Source of the DNA: SZUA-36 sp964650905
GTDB lineage: Bacteria; Pseudomonadota; Gammaproteobacteria; Xanthomonadales; SZUA-36
Length of the DNA stretch: 64,000 bases
Direction: 5' to 3'
NCBI GenBank assembly: GCA_964650905.1
Contig: CAZYVH010000002.1
Span: forward strand, 17,485-81,484
Position numbers and translations under genes: made by a program. Under the pieces are notes generated by a model. That model saw only the letters and a program-made list of their open reading frames with translations. It did no database searches and had not been told where the DNA came from. This document shows positions 8,957 through 18,423 of the stretch, one piece after another; position 1 is the first letter of the stretch, and each line of letters opens with the position of its first letter.

Positions 8957-9828
8957 GCCAGTCTATTAACCAGTTCCTCGCCTTGTGCAAGCTGCGCGTG
9001 GTATCTCTCATTGTTTTTACCGCGGTGGTTGGCATGTTCCTCGCGGCACCCGGTTTGCCACCATTGATACCGGTTCTGGCAGGCACTTTGGGTATTGGTA
9101 TGGCCGCCTCCTCGGCGGCAGCGATCAACCACCTGCTGGATCAGCGTATCGATGCAAAGATGTCACGCACCCGAAACCGCCCCCTGCCGAGTGGTCAGCT
9201 ACAACCCCATGAAGTGCTGGTATTTGCCCTCGCACTGGCGGGTCTTTCGATGCTTGTCCTGGTGCTGCTGGTCAATCCGCTGACAGCGATACTGACTTTC
9301 TTTTCCCTGATCGGTTATGCCATCATCTACACGGCCTGGCTGAAACGGGCGACCCCGCAGAACATCGTAATCGGCGGCGCAGCCGGCGCAGCCCCGCCGG
9401 TGCTTGGCTGGACAGCGGTGACCGGCAGCCTCGATCCACATGCCCTGTTACTTTTTTTAATCATTTTTGTCTGGACACCACCGCATTTCTGGGCCCTTGC
9501 GATCCACCGCAAAGAAGAATATGCACTGGTTGACATACCCATGTTGCCGGTAACACACGGCGCCGCGTTTACCCGCCTGCAGATCATGTTGTATACCATA
9601 TTGCTGGTCATTGTGACTCTGCTTCCGTACCTGACTGGTATGAGCGGCCTGGTCTACCTGGCCGGTGTCAGCGTCCTGGATGCTGGCTTTTTGTGGTATG
9701 CCTGGGGCCTGTTTAAAAACCGCGATGAACAACTGCCGATACGCACCTTCGCATTTTCCATCACCTACCTGATGGTGTTGTTCATGTTCCTGCTGGTTGA
9801 CCACTATTTCATGGCACTAACAGCTTAA
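8953..9828 (+). CDS. ctaB: Protoheme IX farnesyltransferase (heme O synthase)
   Basis: This UbiA-superfamily membrane prenyltransferase converts heme B to heme O using farnesyl diphosphate. The prenyl-diphosphate-binding motif N59-x3-D63-x3-D67 is clear (NHLLDQRID). A second site appears as YTAWLKRATPQNIVIGGAAGA. TTG at 8953 is the likely start, overlapping the ctaA stop. Together with CtaA it supplies heme A to the oxidase encoded upstream, and it ends the cluster. Confidence 0.95.
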   Translation: MSQSINQFLALCKLRVVSLIVFTAVVGMFLAAPGLPPLIPVLAGTLGIGMAASSAAAINHLLDQRIDAKMSRTRNRPLPSGQLQPHEVLVFALALAGLSMLVLVLLVNPLTAILTFFSLIGYAIIYTAWLKRATPQNIVIGGAAGAAPPVLGWTAVTGSLDPHALLLFLIIFVWTPPHFWALAIHRKEEYALVDIPMLPVTHGAAFTRLQIMLYTILLVIVTLLPYLTGMSGLVYLAGVSVLDAGFLWYAWGLFKNRDEQLPIRTFAFSITYLMVLFMFLLVDHYFMALTA

Positions 9829-9847
9829 CCTGCATATTGCACTTTGT

Positions 9848-9951
9848 AGGATAGCGGTTAGCCACCTACGGGACACGCTCGAGCCATCCATGGGCACTCG
9901 ATAATCCGTTCCCGACGGATTACGGTCCCGTAGGCAGCTAACCGCTATCCT
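9848..9951. repeat. Long imperfect palindrome (27-bp arms) between ctaB and gcvP
   Basis: Arms at 9848-9874 and 9925-9951 (starting AGGATAGCGGTTAGC) match at 25 of 27 positions as inverted repeats. Inside, AATCCGT and ACGGATT form a second perfect 7-bp stem around TCCCG. Transcribed in either direction this would be a stable branched hairpin. No poly-U tract follows, so it is not a classic terminator. The architecture suggests a dispersed intergenic repeat of the REP/MITE type. No second copy was seen in this window. Confidence 0.75.
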
Positions 9952-10074
9952 TCTCTTGCGTGAGCACCCGGTGGTTTATCTGTTTGGGTGACCTTGAAGC
10001 GCCGAGCAGGTTCCACCAGAAATTCAAACAGCGTAAAATACGCGGCGACCCTCTAACCCTTAACGAGCCCTGAG

Positions 10075-13002
10075 ATGCCGATTGAACCCAACCGTCCAGA
10101 GTTGCTGACCGATTCGCCTGTCACCTGCCTGGAAGACCACAACGGATTCATCCGCAGACACATCGGACCGGATGACAATGACATCCAGCATATGCTCGCA
10201 TCACTGGGTCTTGACTCACTCGAGGCGCTGGCCGAAGAGACGATTCCGGCGTCTATCCAATTACATGAACCTCTGGCACTGCCGCAGGCATGCAATGAGT
10301 TTGAGACCCTGCAACGGTTGCGCAATATCGCCCGTCAGAACGTCGTCCAGCATTCAATGATCGGTATGGGTTACCACGATACGATCACACCACCGGTCAT
10401 CCAGCGCAATATTCTTGAAAACCCCGGTTGGTACACCGCCTACACGCCCTACCAGGCGGAAATATCACAGGGCCGGCTGGAGGCGATGCTGGTATTCCAG
10501 CAAATGATCTGTGACCTGACCGCCATGGAACTGGCCAATGCCTCATTGCTGGATGAAGCCACAGCAGCGGCGGAGGCGATGGCCATGCTCAAGCGTCTCA
10601 ACCGCAAAACCCCCTCAATGCGATTTCTCGTCGATGCGGGCGTGCTGCCTCAAACGCTGGACGTTTTGCGCACCCGCAGCGAGAATTTTGGCTATGAACT
10701 GGTGATCGGCGACCCCGCCAGCGAGCTGGCCGGGGGTGAATTTTTCGGTGTGCTGTTGCAATACACCCGCAGTGACGGTCGCATCACCGATATTGAGCCA
10801 CTGATCGAGGCAGCTCACAATAATGGCGTACTGACGGCGGTTGCCACGGACCTGTTGGGTCTGGCCCTGCTCAAACCACCCGGGGATATGGATGCCGACA
10901 TCGTGCTGGGCTCGGCGCAGCGCTTTGGTGTGCCGATGGGTTTTGGCGGCCCGCACGCCGCATTCTTTGCCACCCGTGACAATTTCAAACGCGCGCTGCC
11001 CGGTCGCATCATAGGCGTCTCCCGGGACCGCCACGGCCAACCTGCCCTGCGTATGGCCTTGCAAACCAGGGAGCAGCATATCCGTCGCGACCGCGCGACC
11101 AGCAATATCTGCACGGCCCAGGCCTTACTGGCGGTCATGGCGGCCATGTACGCCGTTTACCATGGCGCGACCGGTCTTGAGCGTATTGCCACACGCATCC
11201 AGCGCCTGACCGGTCTGCTGGCTACGGGTCTCAGGGAGTTGGGTTTTGAAACTGTCAATGACAGCTGGTTTGACACCGTCAGCTACCACATGCCGGACGT
11301 GCAGGCCGATGACATCCTTGCGCGTGCGGCCGGCGCAGGTATTAACCTGTACCGCAGCCAGGAAGGTTTGCGGATCAGCGTCAATGAAAAAACCAGCCGT
11401 GAACACATTACGCTGCTGTGGGACATTTTTACCGACAGCGCGCAAAGCTGCGATTTCGTGGCCCTGGACCAGGCCATGGCAGAAAACGACAGCGCCATCC
11501 CGGTGCGGTTGCAACGTCACAGCCGGTACCTGCAACACCCGGTGTTTGGCCGCTACCACTCGGAAACCGAGATGCTGCGTTACCTCAAGCGGCTTGAAAA
11601 CAAAGACCTGTCATTGACACACGCAATGATTTCACTGGGCTCGTGTACGATGAAACTCAACGCGACCACCGAAATGATGCCCGTCAGCTGGCCGGAGTTT
11701 GCCGACATCCATCCGTTCGCACCATCTGACCAGGTACAGGGCTATCATCGCTTGTTCCGCGAACTCGAGGAAATGCTTATCGCCTGCACCGGTTATGACG
11801 CCGTCTCGCTGCAACCCAACGCCGGTTCCCAGGGTGAATACGCCGGTATGCTGACGATCAAGGCCTGGCATGCTTCGCGCAACGAAGCGCACCGCAACAT
11901 TTGCCTGATCCCGTCTTCAGCACACGGAACCAACCCCGCCAGCGCCGCCATGGCCGGTATGCAAGGGGTGACCGTCAAGTGCGATCAGGACGGTAACGTG
12001 GATATTGATGACCTTCGTGCGAAAGCAGCGCAGAACAGAGCCAATCTCGCTGCTCTGATGATCACCTACCCTTCAACCCACGGTGTGTTTGAACAACAGA
12101 TCGCGGAAATCTGTGATCTCATTCACCAATATGGTGGCCAGGTGTACCTCGACGGTGCCAACCTGAACGCACTGGTCGGCTGCGCCGCACCCGGTAAATT
12201 CGGCGCCGATGTCTCACACCTGAACCTGCACAAGACGTTTTGTATCCCACATGGTGGCGGTGGCCCGGGGGTCGGTCCGATCTGTGTGGGCGCACACCTG
12301 GCGCCGTTTCTGCCGGGTCATTCGCTGGTCGATATAGCAGGCGCGGCTAAGCACAACGGTGCAGTTGCCGCTGCCCCGTGGGGCAGCGCCGGTATCCTGC
12401 CGATCACCTGGACCTACATCGCCATGATGGGTCGTGACGGCATGAAAAAAGCCACCCAGGTCGCCATACTCAACGCCAATTATATCGCCCGGCGTCTGTC
12501 GGCGGCGTTCCCGGTACTCTACAGCGGGCGCGGCGGCCGGGTCGCCCATGAATGCATTATTGACCTGCGGCCATTGAAACACGCCAGCGGCATCGGTGAG
12601 GAAGACGTGGCCAAACGTCTGATCGATTATGGCTTCCACGCACCCACCATGTCGTTCCCGGTACCGGGCACACTGATGATCGAGCCCACGGAAAGTGAAT
12701 CACTGGCCGAGATCGACCGCTTCTGTGACGCCATGCTGGCCATCTTTGCTGAGATCAAGGCCATCGAGGCCGGTGGCCTGGACCATGAGGACAACCCGCT
12801 CAGCAACGCGCCCCATACCCAGCGCGACCTGGTGGAGGACTGGAACCACCCCTACGACCGGCAAACCGCCGCCTTCCCGACCGCTGCCCAGTGGCAAGGC
12901 AAATTCTGGCCTGCGGTCAGCCGCGTGGATAACGTTTATGGTGACCGCAACCTGTTTTGTCTTTGTCCGCTAACCGAGGCCCAGGACAAATCATTGCGCT
13001 GA
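10075..13002 (+). CDS. gcvP: Glycine dehydrogenase (decarboxylating), P-protein
   Basis: This PLP enzyme of the glycine cleavage system decarboxylates glycine and passes the aminomethyl group to lipoyl-GcvH. The 975-aa single-chain form has two homologous halves. The N-half includes FIRRHIGP and NIARQNVVQHSMIGMGYHDT. The C-half carries the PLP lysine in LNLHKTFCIPHGGGGPGVGPI. gcvT and gcvH are not adjacent. The gene is convergent with the lysC-lysA fusion, only 13 bp apart. Confidence 0.97.
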   Translation: MPIEPNRPELLTDSPVTCLEDHNGFIRRHIGPDDNDIQHMLASLGLDSLEALAEETIPASIQLHEPLALPQACNEFETLQRLRNIARQNVVQHSMIGMGYHDTITPPVIQRNILENPGWYTAYTPYQAEISQGRLEAMLVFQQMICDLTAMELANASLLDEATAAAEAMAMLKRLNRKTPSMRFLVDAGVLPQTLDVLRTRSENFGYELVIGDPASELAGGEFFGVLLQYTRSDGRITDIEPLIEAAHNNGVLTAVATDLLGLALLKPPGDMDADIVLGSAQRFGVPMGFGGPHAAFFATRDNFKRALPGRIIGVSRDRHGQPALRMALQTREQHIRRDRATSNICTAQALLAVMAAMYAVYHGATGLERIATRIQRLTGLLATGLRELGFETVNDSWFDTVSYHMPDVQADDILARAAGAGINLYRSQEGLRISVNEKTSREHITLLWDIFTDSAQSCDFVALDQAMAENDSAIPVRLQRHSRYLQHPVFGRYHSETEMLRYLKRLENKDLSLTHAMISLGSCTMKLNATTEMMPVSWPEFADIHPFAPSDQVQGYHRLFRELEEMLIACTGYDAVSLQPNAGSQGEYAGMLTIKAWHASRNEAHRNICLIPSSAHGTNPASAAMAGMQGVTVKCDQDGNVDIDDLRAKAAQNRANLAALMITYPSTHGVFEQQIAEICDLIHQYGGQVYLDGANLNALVGCAAPGKFGADVSHLNLHKTFCIPHGGGGPGVGPICVGAHLAPFLPGHSLVDIAGAAKHNGAVAAAPWGSAGILPITWTYIAMMGRDGMKKATQVAILNANYIARRLSAAFPVLYSGRGGRVAHECIIDLRPLKHASGIGEEDVAKRLIDYGFHAPTMSFPVPGTLMIEPTESESLAEIDRFCDAMLAIFAEIKAIEAGGLDHEDNPLSNAPHTQRDLVEDWNHPYDRQTAAFPTAAQWQGKFWPAVSRVDNVYGDRNLFCLCPLTEAQDKSLR

Positions 13003-13015
13003 CAAAACAGCTTGC

Positions 13016-15616
13016 TCAACCGGTCGCAGGCTGCCTGAATATCAGCTCTTGTGCCGGTGGCCTGCGGTTGTAGTGGCTGGACATGACGTGCCCATAGGCA
13101 CCAGCGTTGGCGATCAGCATGATGTCGCCTTCCTGACTCTCTGGTAGAAAACGGCGTTCACCAAGCACATCACCGGATTCGCAGATCGGGCCGACAACAT
13201 TGTAACGTTGTGTTGCGGGTTGGCCCAGACGTGTCAGGTTGACGATCTCGTGGTAGGCGCCGTAAAGCGCCGGACGGATCAGGGAGTTCATACCGGTTGC
13301 AAGACCGAGGTAATGGTGCTGGCCTTTGGCCTTGATCTGTGTGACGCGCGCCAGCAACACACCGCTTTGCGCGACCAGATAACGACCGGGCTCCAGCCAG
13401 ACATCCAGCGGCAGCGTTGCAGAGGTCTCAGCGAGCAACCGGTCCAGGGTTGCCAGATCGAGCGACGGCTGGCCAGGTCTGTCGGGCACACCCAGACCAC
13501 CGCCAAGGTCAAGCACCCTGACGCCAGGGAACAGCGGTACGACTGCCTGCATACGCTGTAGCTGTTCGCGCCATACTCCGGCATCATTCACACCACTGCC
13601 GGTATGTGCATGCAGACCGGTCACGTTGATCCGGTGTTGCGCCAGCAATGGCGCGAGGTCCTCAAGTTGTTCGATCGAGATGCCAAACTTGGAATGGGAA
13701 CCGGAGGTGATAACTTTCCTGTGATGGCCGTGACCCACGTCAAGATCGATACGCAGGAATATTTCGCGACCACTGAAAAGTTCCGTCCACTGTACCAGCG
13801 GGTGAATATTGTCGATTGTCACCGTTACATCCAGATCCAGCGCCTCACGGTATTCGTCGCGAGCGGCAAAATTGGGGGTGAACAGGATTTGTCTCCCGGC
13901 AACGCCTGGAACAGCGGTGAATACATGCTGAATTTCTGCCAGCGAAACACAATCGAAACCAACACCTTCAGCGTGCAAGGTGCGTAACACATGGGGGTGG
14001 TCGTTGGCCTTGACCGCGTACAGGATACGCTCGACGGATTGTATATCCAGCAGGGATCTCGCGGCATTGCGGATCGTATCAGCGTGATAGACAAAGGCGG
14101 CATCCCTGCCCTCCAGCATATTTTGCAATGCCACTGTGGCACTCTCCCACCAGGGTGGTGCCAACGGTTCTGCCATGGGATGGGTCAGCGCCACCCAGCT
14201 GTCACCAAATTCCGGGTATTGCCCTGCACGCGGAGATATGAGCAATTCGTGGAGCTTTTGCACCAGACGCTCAGCATGCTCGGCGTCCACAACCAATGTC
14301 AGATTGAGGTCATTGGCCGACTGGGTCACCATGTGAATCTTGCGATCCTGAAATACGTCCAGCGCCTCTGACAGACGCCCGAGGATGGTGCGTATGGCGT
14401 TACCCACCAGGCTGATGGAGACACAGCCACGGTGTACCTGCAGCGTACAGATCGATGACAATTCAGCCACCAGCCCATCGAGCACTTCGGCGTCATCGGC
14501 GCCTGCGCGCCCCGGGTCCAGGCTCACCGTAACACTGGATTCTGATGTAGCTATCAGGTCCACAGACAGGTTGTGTCTTCGAAATACCTGGAAAGCCTCA
14601 GCCAGGAAACCGACCTGACGCCACATCGAAGGATTTTCCATCATCACCAGGGTGATATGCCTGCGACTGACAATACCCTTGACCTGGGCATCGGTCGCAG
14701 CCGAGCGTGGACCGATGCGCGTGCCGTTGATCTCAGGGCGCGTCGTATCCCTGATCTGCAACGGTATTCCTGCCTGCTTGCAAACACGCACGCTCGGCGG
14801 GTGCAGGACCTTGGCGCCCATGGATGCCAGTTCCTGTGCTTCAGAGTAGCTCAAACGTTGTAACAGACAGGCGTGTGGAACAAGCCTTGGGTCTGCTGTG
14901 AAAATACCCGGGACATCGGTCCAGATTTCCAGTTTTTCAGCACCTAAACGGGAGGCAAGACAAGCCGCCGAGGTATCTGAACCACCCCGGCCAAGCAACC
15001 AGGTTGCACGACCGGGTCCGGCTACAATGAAACCCTGGGTGATGTGCAACACACCCTGGCTGGCGAGTTGTTTTTCCAGCTCAGGCGACGCCCACGCTCC
15101 ACAACTGGCAGAGAGCGGTGAATTATCCACGTCCTCATCCGCCGTCAGCAGCTCGGTGGCGTCCTGCCATTGCGCCGCCAGACCGTCGTGCTGCAGAACC
15201 TGCTCGCCGATGGCACTCGCCAATCGTTCACCATTGGCCAGTAGCAGGGCCTGCCGCCCGGCGGTTGCAAAACCAGCATCTGCCTCAACCTGTGCAGCCA
15301 GGGTCTGCCAGGCCTTACAAAAAGCCGCGCCTGGCGTCAGACCCATATCCGCCAGCAATCTGTCGTGCTTGTCCCTGATGGATTGCAATATGACTTTTTG
15401 CTGTTGCCGGTCATCTGTCTTGCCCAGCCGGGTCAGTTGGTCAGTGATACCACTCAAGGCAGACACAACGATCAACACGTGCCAACCGTCCGCGTTACGT
15501 TGTCGCGCCTGCTGGCAAATGGTCTCCCAGTTCGTAAGCTGGCTGACACTGGTGCCACCAAATTTCATCACTATCCAACGCCGTTGGCGCTCAGGCTGTT
15601 CTTGTCCCCGACTCAT
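13016..15616 (-). CDS. lysAC: Bifunctional aspartate kinase / diaminopimelate decarboxylase fusion
   Basis: One 866-aa protein joins the first and last dedicated steps of lysine synthesis. Residues about 14-450 are aspartokinase (KFGGTSVSQ, GRGGSDTSA, then paired ACT-type regulatory segments). Residues about 470-866 are PLP-dependent diaminopimelate decarboxylase (YAVKANDHPH with the PLP lysine, HTGSGVNDAG, GPICESGDVLGERR). ATG at 15614-15616 has an AGGGAG ribosome site. Such fusions are known in Xanthomonas relatives. Lysine feedback through the ACT domains would act on the same polypeptide that makes lysine. Confidence 0.95.
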   Translation of the reverse strand: MSRGQEQPERQRRWIVMKFGGTSVSQLTNWETICQQARQRNADGWHVLIVVSALSGITDQLTRLGKTDDRQQQKVILQSIRDKHDRLLADMGLTPGAAFCKAWQTLAAQVEADAGFATAGRQALLLANGERLASAIGEQVLQHDGLAAQWQDATELLTADEDVDNSPLSASCGAWASPELEKQLASQGVLHITQGFIVAGPGRATWLLGRGGSDTSAACLASRLGAEKLEIWTDVPGIFTADPRLVPHACLLQRLSYSEAQELASMGAKVLHPPSVRVCKQAGIPLQIRDTTRPEINGTRIGPRSAATDAQVKGIVSRRHITLVMMENPSMWRQVGFLAEAFQVFRRHNLSVDLIATSESSVTVSLDPGRAGADDAEVLDGLVAELSSICTLQVHRGCVSISLVGNAIRTILGRLSEALDVFQDRKIHMVTQSANDLNLTLVVDAEHAERLVQKLHELLISPRAGQYPEFGDSWVALTHPMAEPLAPPWWESATVALQNMLEGRDAAFVYHADTIRNAARSLLDIQSVERILYAVKANDHPHVLRTLHAEGVGFDCVSLAEIQHVFTAVPGVAGRQILFTPNFAARDEYREALDLDVTVTIDNIHPLVQWTELFSGREIFLRIDLDVGHGHHRKVITSGSHSKFGISIEQLEDLAPLLAQHRINVTGLHAHTGSGVNDAGVWREQLQRMQAVVPLFPGVRVLDLGGGLGVPDRPGQPSLDLATLDRLLAETSATLPLDVWLEPGRYLVAQSGVLLARVTQIKAKGQHHYLGLATGMNSLIRPALYGAYHEIVNLTRLGQPATQRYNVVGPICESGDVLGERRFLPESQEGDIMLIANAGAYGHVMSSHYNRRPPAQELIFRQPATG

Positions 15617-15656
15617 TTATTTATTGCTCCCTGTATAAATCATGCCACCTATATGA

Positions 15657-15683
15657 AAACGGCCTCCGCGTGGGAGGCCGTTT
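15657..15683 (-). terminator. Hairpin terminator downstream of rpoH
   Basis: A perfect 11-bp stem (AAACGGCCTCC paired with GGAGGCCGTTT) has a 5-nt loop. Read on the minus strand it is followed by TTTTCATAT. It lies 22 bp past the rpoH stop and 40 bp before the lysAC start, so it should separate the two transcripts. Confidence 0.8.
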
Positions 15684-15705
15684 AAAAAGGGTCCTCTGTG
15701 CGGCT

Positions 15706-16569
15706 TCAGGCGCTCAGGCTTGCCTTCATCTTGTTCATTGCATTGACTTCCAACTGCCGTATGCGCTCAGCCGAAATGCCATAACGATCCGCAAGCGTCT
15801 GTAGTGTTACCTTGGAATCTGATAACCAGCGACTGCGGATAATATCCTGGCTGCGATCATCCAATTCACCCAAACCCCGGTACAGCAGGTTGTTTTGGTG
15901 GGCTTCCATGTCATTGGCTTCAAGCTCGATTTCCGGGCTGACGGTACTACTCACCAGGTAAGCGGTCGGCACGATGTATGGCTTTTCATCGTCTTTATTA
16001 TCGGTAGACAAATCAAAACCAATATCCTGACCAGAGAGACGCGATTCCATCTCCATCACCACTTCCGGTTTAACCCCCAGGTTCTCGGCAACCGTATTGA
16101 CCTCTTCCATATTCAACCAACCAAGACGTTTCTTGGATTTGCGCAGATTGAAAAACAGTTTGCGTTGAGCCTTGGTTGTGGCAACCTTCACAATACGCCA
16201 GTTACGCAGAATAAACTCGTGCATCTCCGCACGTATCCAGTGCACTGCAAATGAAACCAGACGCACCTCGCGTGTCGGATCAAAACGCTTGACCGCTTTC
16301 ATCAAACCAATATTACCTTCCTGGATCAGGTCGCCCAGTTGCAGACCGTAACCACCATAGCCCTTGGCCACGTGTACAACAAAACGCAGGTGCGCAAGCA
16401 CCAGACGCCGTGCGGCATCCAGATCGCCTTCATGTAAATATCTGTTGGCCAGGTCGCGTTCCTCTTCCAGCGTCAGCATCGGAACTTTATTGACCTCGTG
16501 AATATACGCCTCCAGGCTGCCGGTACCGGCAGGGACCATCAAATGGCTGGGGACCAGTTCTGTGCTCAT
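15706..16569 (-). CDS. rpoH: RNA polymerase heat-shock sigma factor sigma-32
   Basis: RpoH directs RNA polymerase to heat-shock promoters. I place the start at ATG 16569, preceded by a strong AAGGAG; an upstream in-frame ATG at 16587 lacks this. The 287-aa product has sigma region 2 (GDLIQEGNIGLMKAVKRFDP, FAVHWIRAEMHEFILRNWRIVKVATTKAQRKLFFNLR). That stretch includes the RpoH box after region 2.4. Region 4 ends with TLQTLADRYGISAERIRQLE. The ftsX-rpoH order is conserved in gammaproteobacteria. Confidence 0.96.
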   Translation of the reverse strand: MSTELVPSHLMVPAGTGSLEAYIHEVNKVPMLTLEEERDLANRYLHEGDLDAARRLVLAHLRFVVHVAKGYGGYGLQLGDLIQEGNIGLMKAVKRFDPTREVRLVSFAVHWIRAEMHEFILRNWRIVKVATTKAQRKLFFNLRKSKKRLGWLNMEEVNTVAENLGVKPEVVMEMESRLSGQDIGFDLSTDNKDDEKPYIVPTAYLVSSTVSPEIELEANDMEAHQNNLLYRGLGELDDRSQDIIRSRWLSDSKVTLQTLADRYGISAERIRQLEVNAMNKMKASLSA

Positions 16570-16766
16570 GTAATCTCCTTTATGCAAGCGATTAAGTATA
16601 ACATTTACCGTTTAGTGTTTCAGCAAAGCAGGGAAAAAATATCTTTTCCTGAAATGTCACGGTGGTGTTGTTACCCCCTTATGCTTTGTGCAGTTATTGA
16701 ACATAATATAAGACCACATTTAGTCCCGGATGTTCCCATTTTCGGACCCTGGAGGCTAACGGACAA

Positions 16767-17735
16767 TCAATGTCGCCCTAAACGACCACCAACCGCCAGC
16801 AGACGCAGATAACGCTGCACGGATATCCAGGCACCCAGCCAACCCAGCAACGCACCAGCCACGAGTATTCGGAAGGTATCGCCAATACCTGGCCTCTTCA
16901 CACTGAAAACGTTCCCATAGGTTTCCAGCAATAAACCCAATGGCTGCCCCAGATAGAGCAACATCAGGTGCAAAAGCAGCAGTGCCAGCAAGCTACCCAG
17001 CAGGCCATACCAAAGGCCCGAATACAAAAAAGGCTGGCGGATAAACGCGTTACCTGCACCCACCAGCACCAGGACTTCAATTTCATCGGCACGCGCTGCG
17101 ACATCAAGCCGGATGGTATTGGCCACGACAACCAACACACTCAAACCAAACAATAGAATCAGTACACGCGCTGCTGCCTGACCCAACTCCAGCATACGAC
17201 TCAGCCGTTGCAACCATTTGTAATCAAATTGCGTCTGCTCAACGCTTTCAAGCGATTGCAGGTATGCAGTCAGTTGCCGCACGTTTTCTTCTACCACAAC
17301 CGTTGAACCTGCAGCCGGGCTGACCTGCATCACCCACGGTAACGGGTTCTCTTTCAGCATATCCAGAGAGTCACCAAAACCCGACGCCTTGCGAAATTCA
17401 GCCATGCCTTCCGCCGGACTAATAACGAGAACTGATTCCGGGTGCAGTTCCTCTTTCAGGGTGGCCGCAATCCTTTGAACCTCGGCCTCGGTAGTAGCGG
17501 ATTTAAAAAATACCGTGACCGCACTCCATTCATCCTGGCGCAGGTCTATACCCTCGAGGTTGCTCAGCGTGACGTACAAGCCTAACGGCAGGAACATTGC
17601 AATACCGAGTACCAATACTGTCATCAGGCTGCCCAGCCTGTGTTGCAGCAACACCCCAAGGCTCGAAAAAAAACTATAGCTGTGACGGCGCAACCAGGCG
17701 CGGGCCCTGCGGCGAATATGTCCTTTACCGGTCAC
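16767..17735 (-). CDS. ftsX: Cell division protein FtsX
   Basis: FtsX is the membrane subunit of the FtsEX complex, which activates septal peptidoglycan hydrolases. The 322-aa protein has a basic cytoplasmic N-terminus, a first helix (LMTVLVLGIAMFLPLGLYVTL), a periplasmic domain and three C-terminal helices, matching the FtsX/MacB-like permease layout. The start is GTG at 17735, directly after the ftsE stop, so translation is coupled. Confidence 0.93.
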   Translation of the reverse strand: MTGKGHIRRRARAWLRRHSYSFFSSLGVLLQHRLGSLMTVLVLGIAMFLPLGLYVTLSNLEGIDLRQDEWSAVTVFFKSATTEAEVQRIAATLKEELHPESVLVISPAEGMAEFRKASGFGDSLDMLKENPLPWVMQVSPAAGSTVVVEENVRQLTAYLQSLESVEQTQFDYKWLQRLSRMLELGQAAARVLILLFGLSVLVVVANTIRLDVAARADEIEVLVLVGAGNAFIRQPFLYSGLWYGLLGSLLALLLLHLMLLYLGQPLGLLLETYGNVFSVKRPGIGDTFRILVAGALLGWLGAWISVQRYLRLLAVGGRLGRH

Positions 17736-18407
17736 TCAGGCACCCGCTGGTATATCGTCGACCAAACAACCATTGGAAAGCACCATGACCCGTTTGTGCA
17801 ACTGCCGGATCAGATGCAGGTCATGACTGGCAATCAGAACCGTCACGCCCTGCCGGCTAAGCGCCTCAAACAAGGCAAACAGTTCCCATGAAAGATCCGG
17901 GTCGAGGTTACCGGTGGGCTCATCCGCGAGTAATAAAGGTGGCATGGAAACGATCGCACGCGCAATACCTACACGCTGTTGTTCTCCCCCCGATAAGCTT
18001 AGCGGCCAGGCTTTCTCCTTTTCCAGTAATCCCACTTTATCCAGCGCGGCACGCACACGTTTACGGATGTCAGTGTACTTAAGCCCGGCGATCATCAGCG
18101 GCAGGGCAACATTGTCCGCCACGGTTTTGTCGTTGAGTAACTTGTGGTCCTGGAAAATCATCCCGGTTGCCTGGCGCACTTGCGGCGCCAGCCGGTCCGG
18201 CGTGTTTCCAAGATCACGACCATTGACAAAAACCTGGCCGCGGGTAGCCCGTTCAAGCATCAGCACCAGACGCAGTAACGTGCTTTTGCCGGCACCGGAA
18301 TGCCCGGTCAGGAAAACCAGGCTACCACGCTCAATGGAGAAACTGACATCTGACAGAGCACGGTTAACACCCGCATAGATCTTGCTAACCCGTTCAAAGC
18401 GGATCAT
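17736..18407 (-). CDS. ftsE: Cell division ATP-binding protein FtsE
   Basis: FtsE is the ABC ATPase of FtsEX. The 223-aa product from ATG 18407 begins MIRFERVSKIYAG. It has Walker A GHSGAGKSTLL, the signature LSGGEQQRVGIARA and Walker B LLLADEPTGNLDPD. A longer start at 18440 would overlap rhlB and is less likely. It lies 16 bp downstream of the rhlB stop and directly before ftsX. Confidence 0.96.
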   Translation of the reverse strand: MIRFERVSKIYAGVNRALSDVSFSIERGSLVFLTGHSGAGKSTLLRLVLMLERATRGQVFVNGRDLGNTPDRLAPQVRQATGMIFQDHKLLNDKTVADNVALPLMIAGLKYTDIRKRVRAALDKVGLLEKEKAWPLSLSGGEQQRVGIARAIVSMPPLLLADEPTGNLDPDLSWELFALFEALSRQGVTVLIASHDLHLIRQLHKRVMVLSNGCLVDDIPAGA

Positions 18408-18423
18408 GGTCGTTGAAGCACTG

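Noticed and set aside
9829..10074. Glycine riboswitch upstream of gcvP
   Set aside because: The leader lacks the conserved glycine-aptamer core segments; only the long palindrome and ordinary sequence are present.
14898..15638. 246-aa plus-strand ORF
   Set aside because: It lies wholly antisense to the well-supported aspartokinase domain and has low-complexity Ser/Ala/Pro composition.
15617..15705. Lysine riboswitch ahead of the lysAC fusion
   Set aside because: Only 89 bp are available and they are mostly the rpoH terminator; no aptamer would fit.
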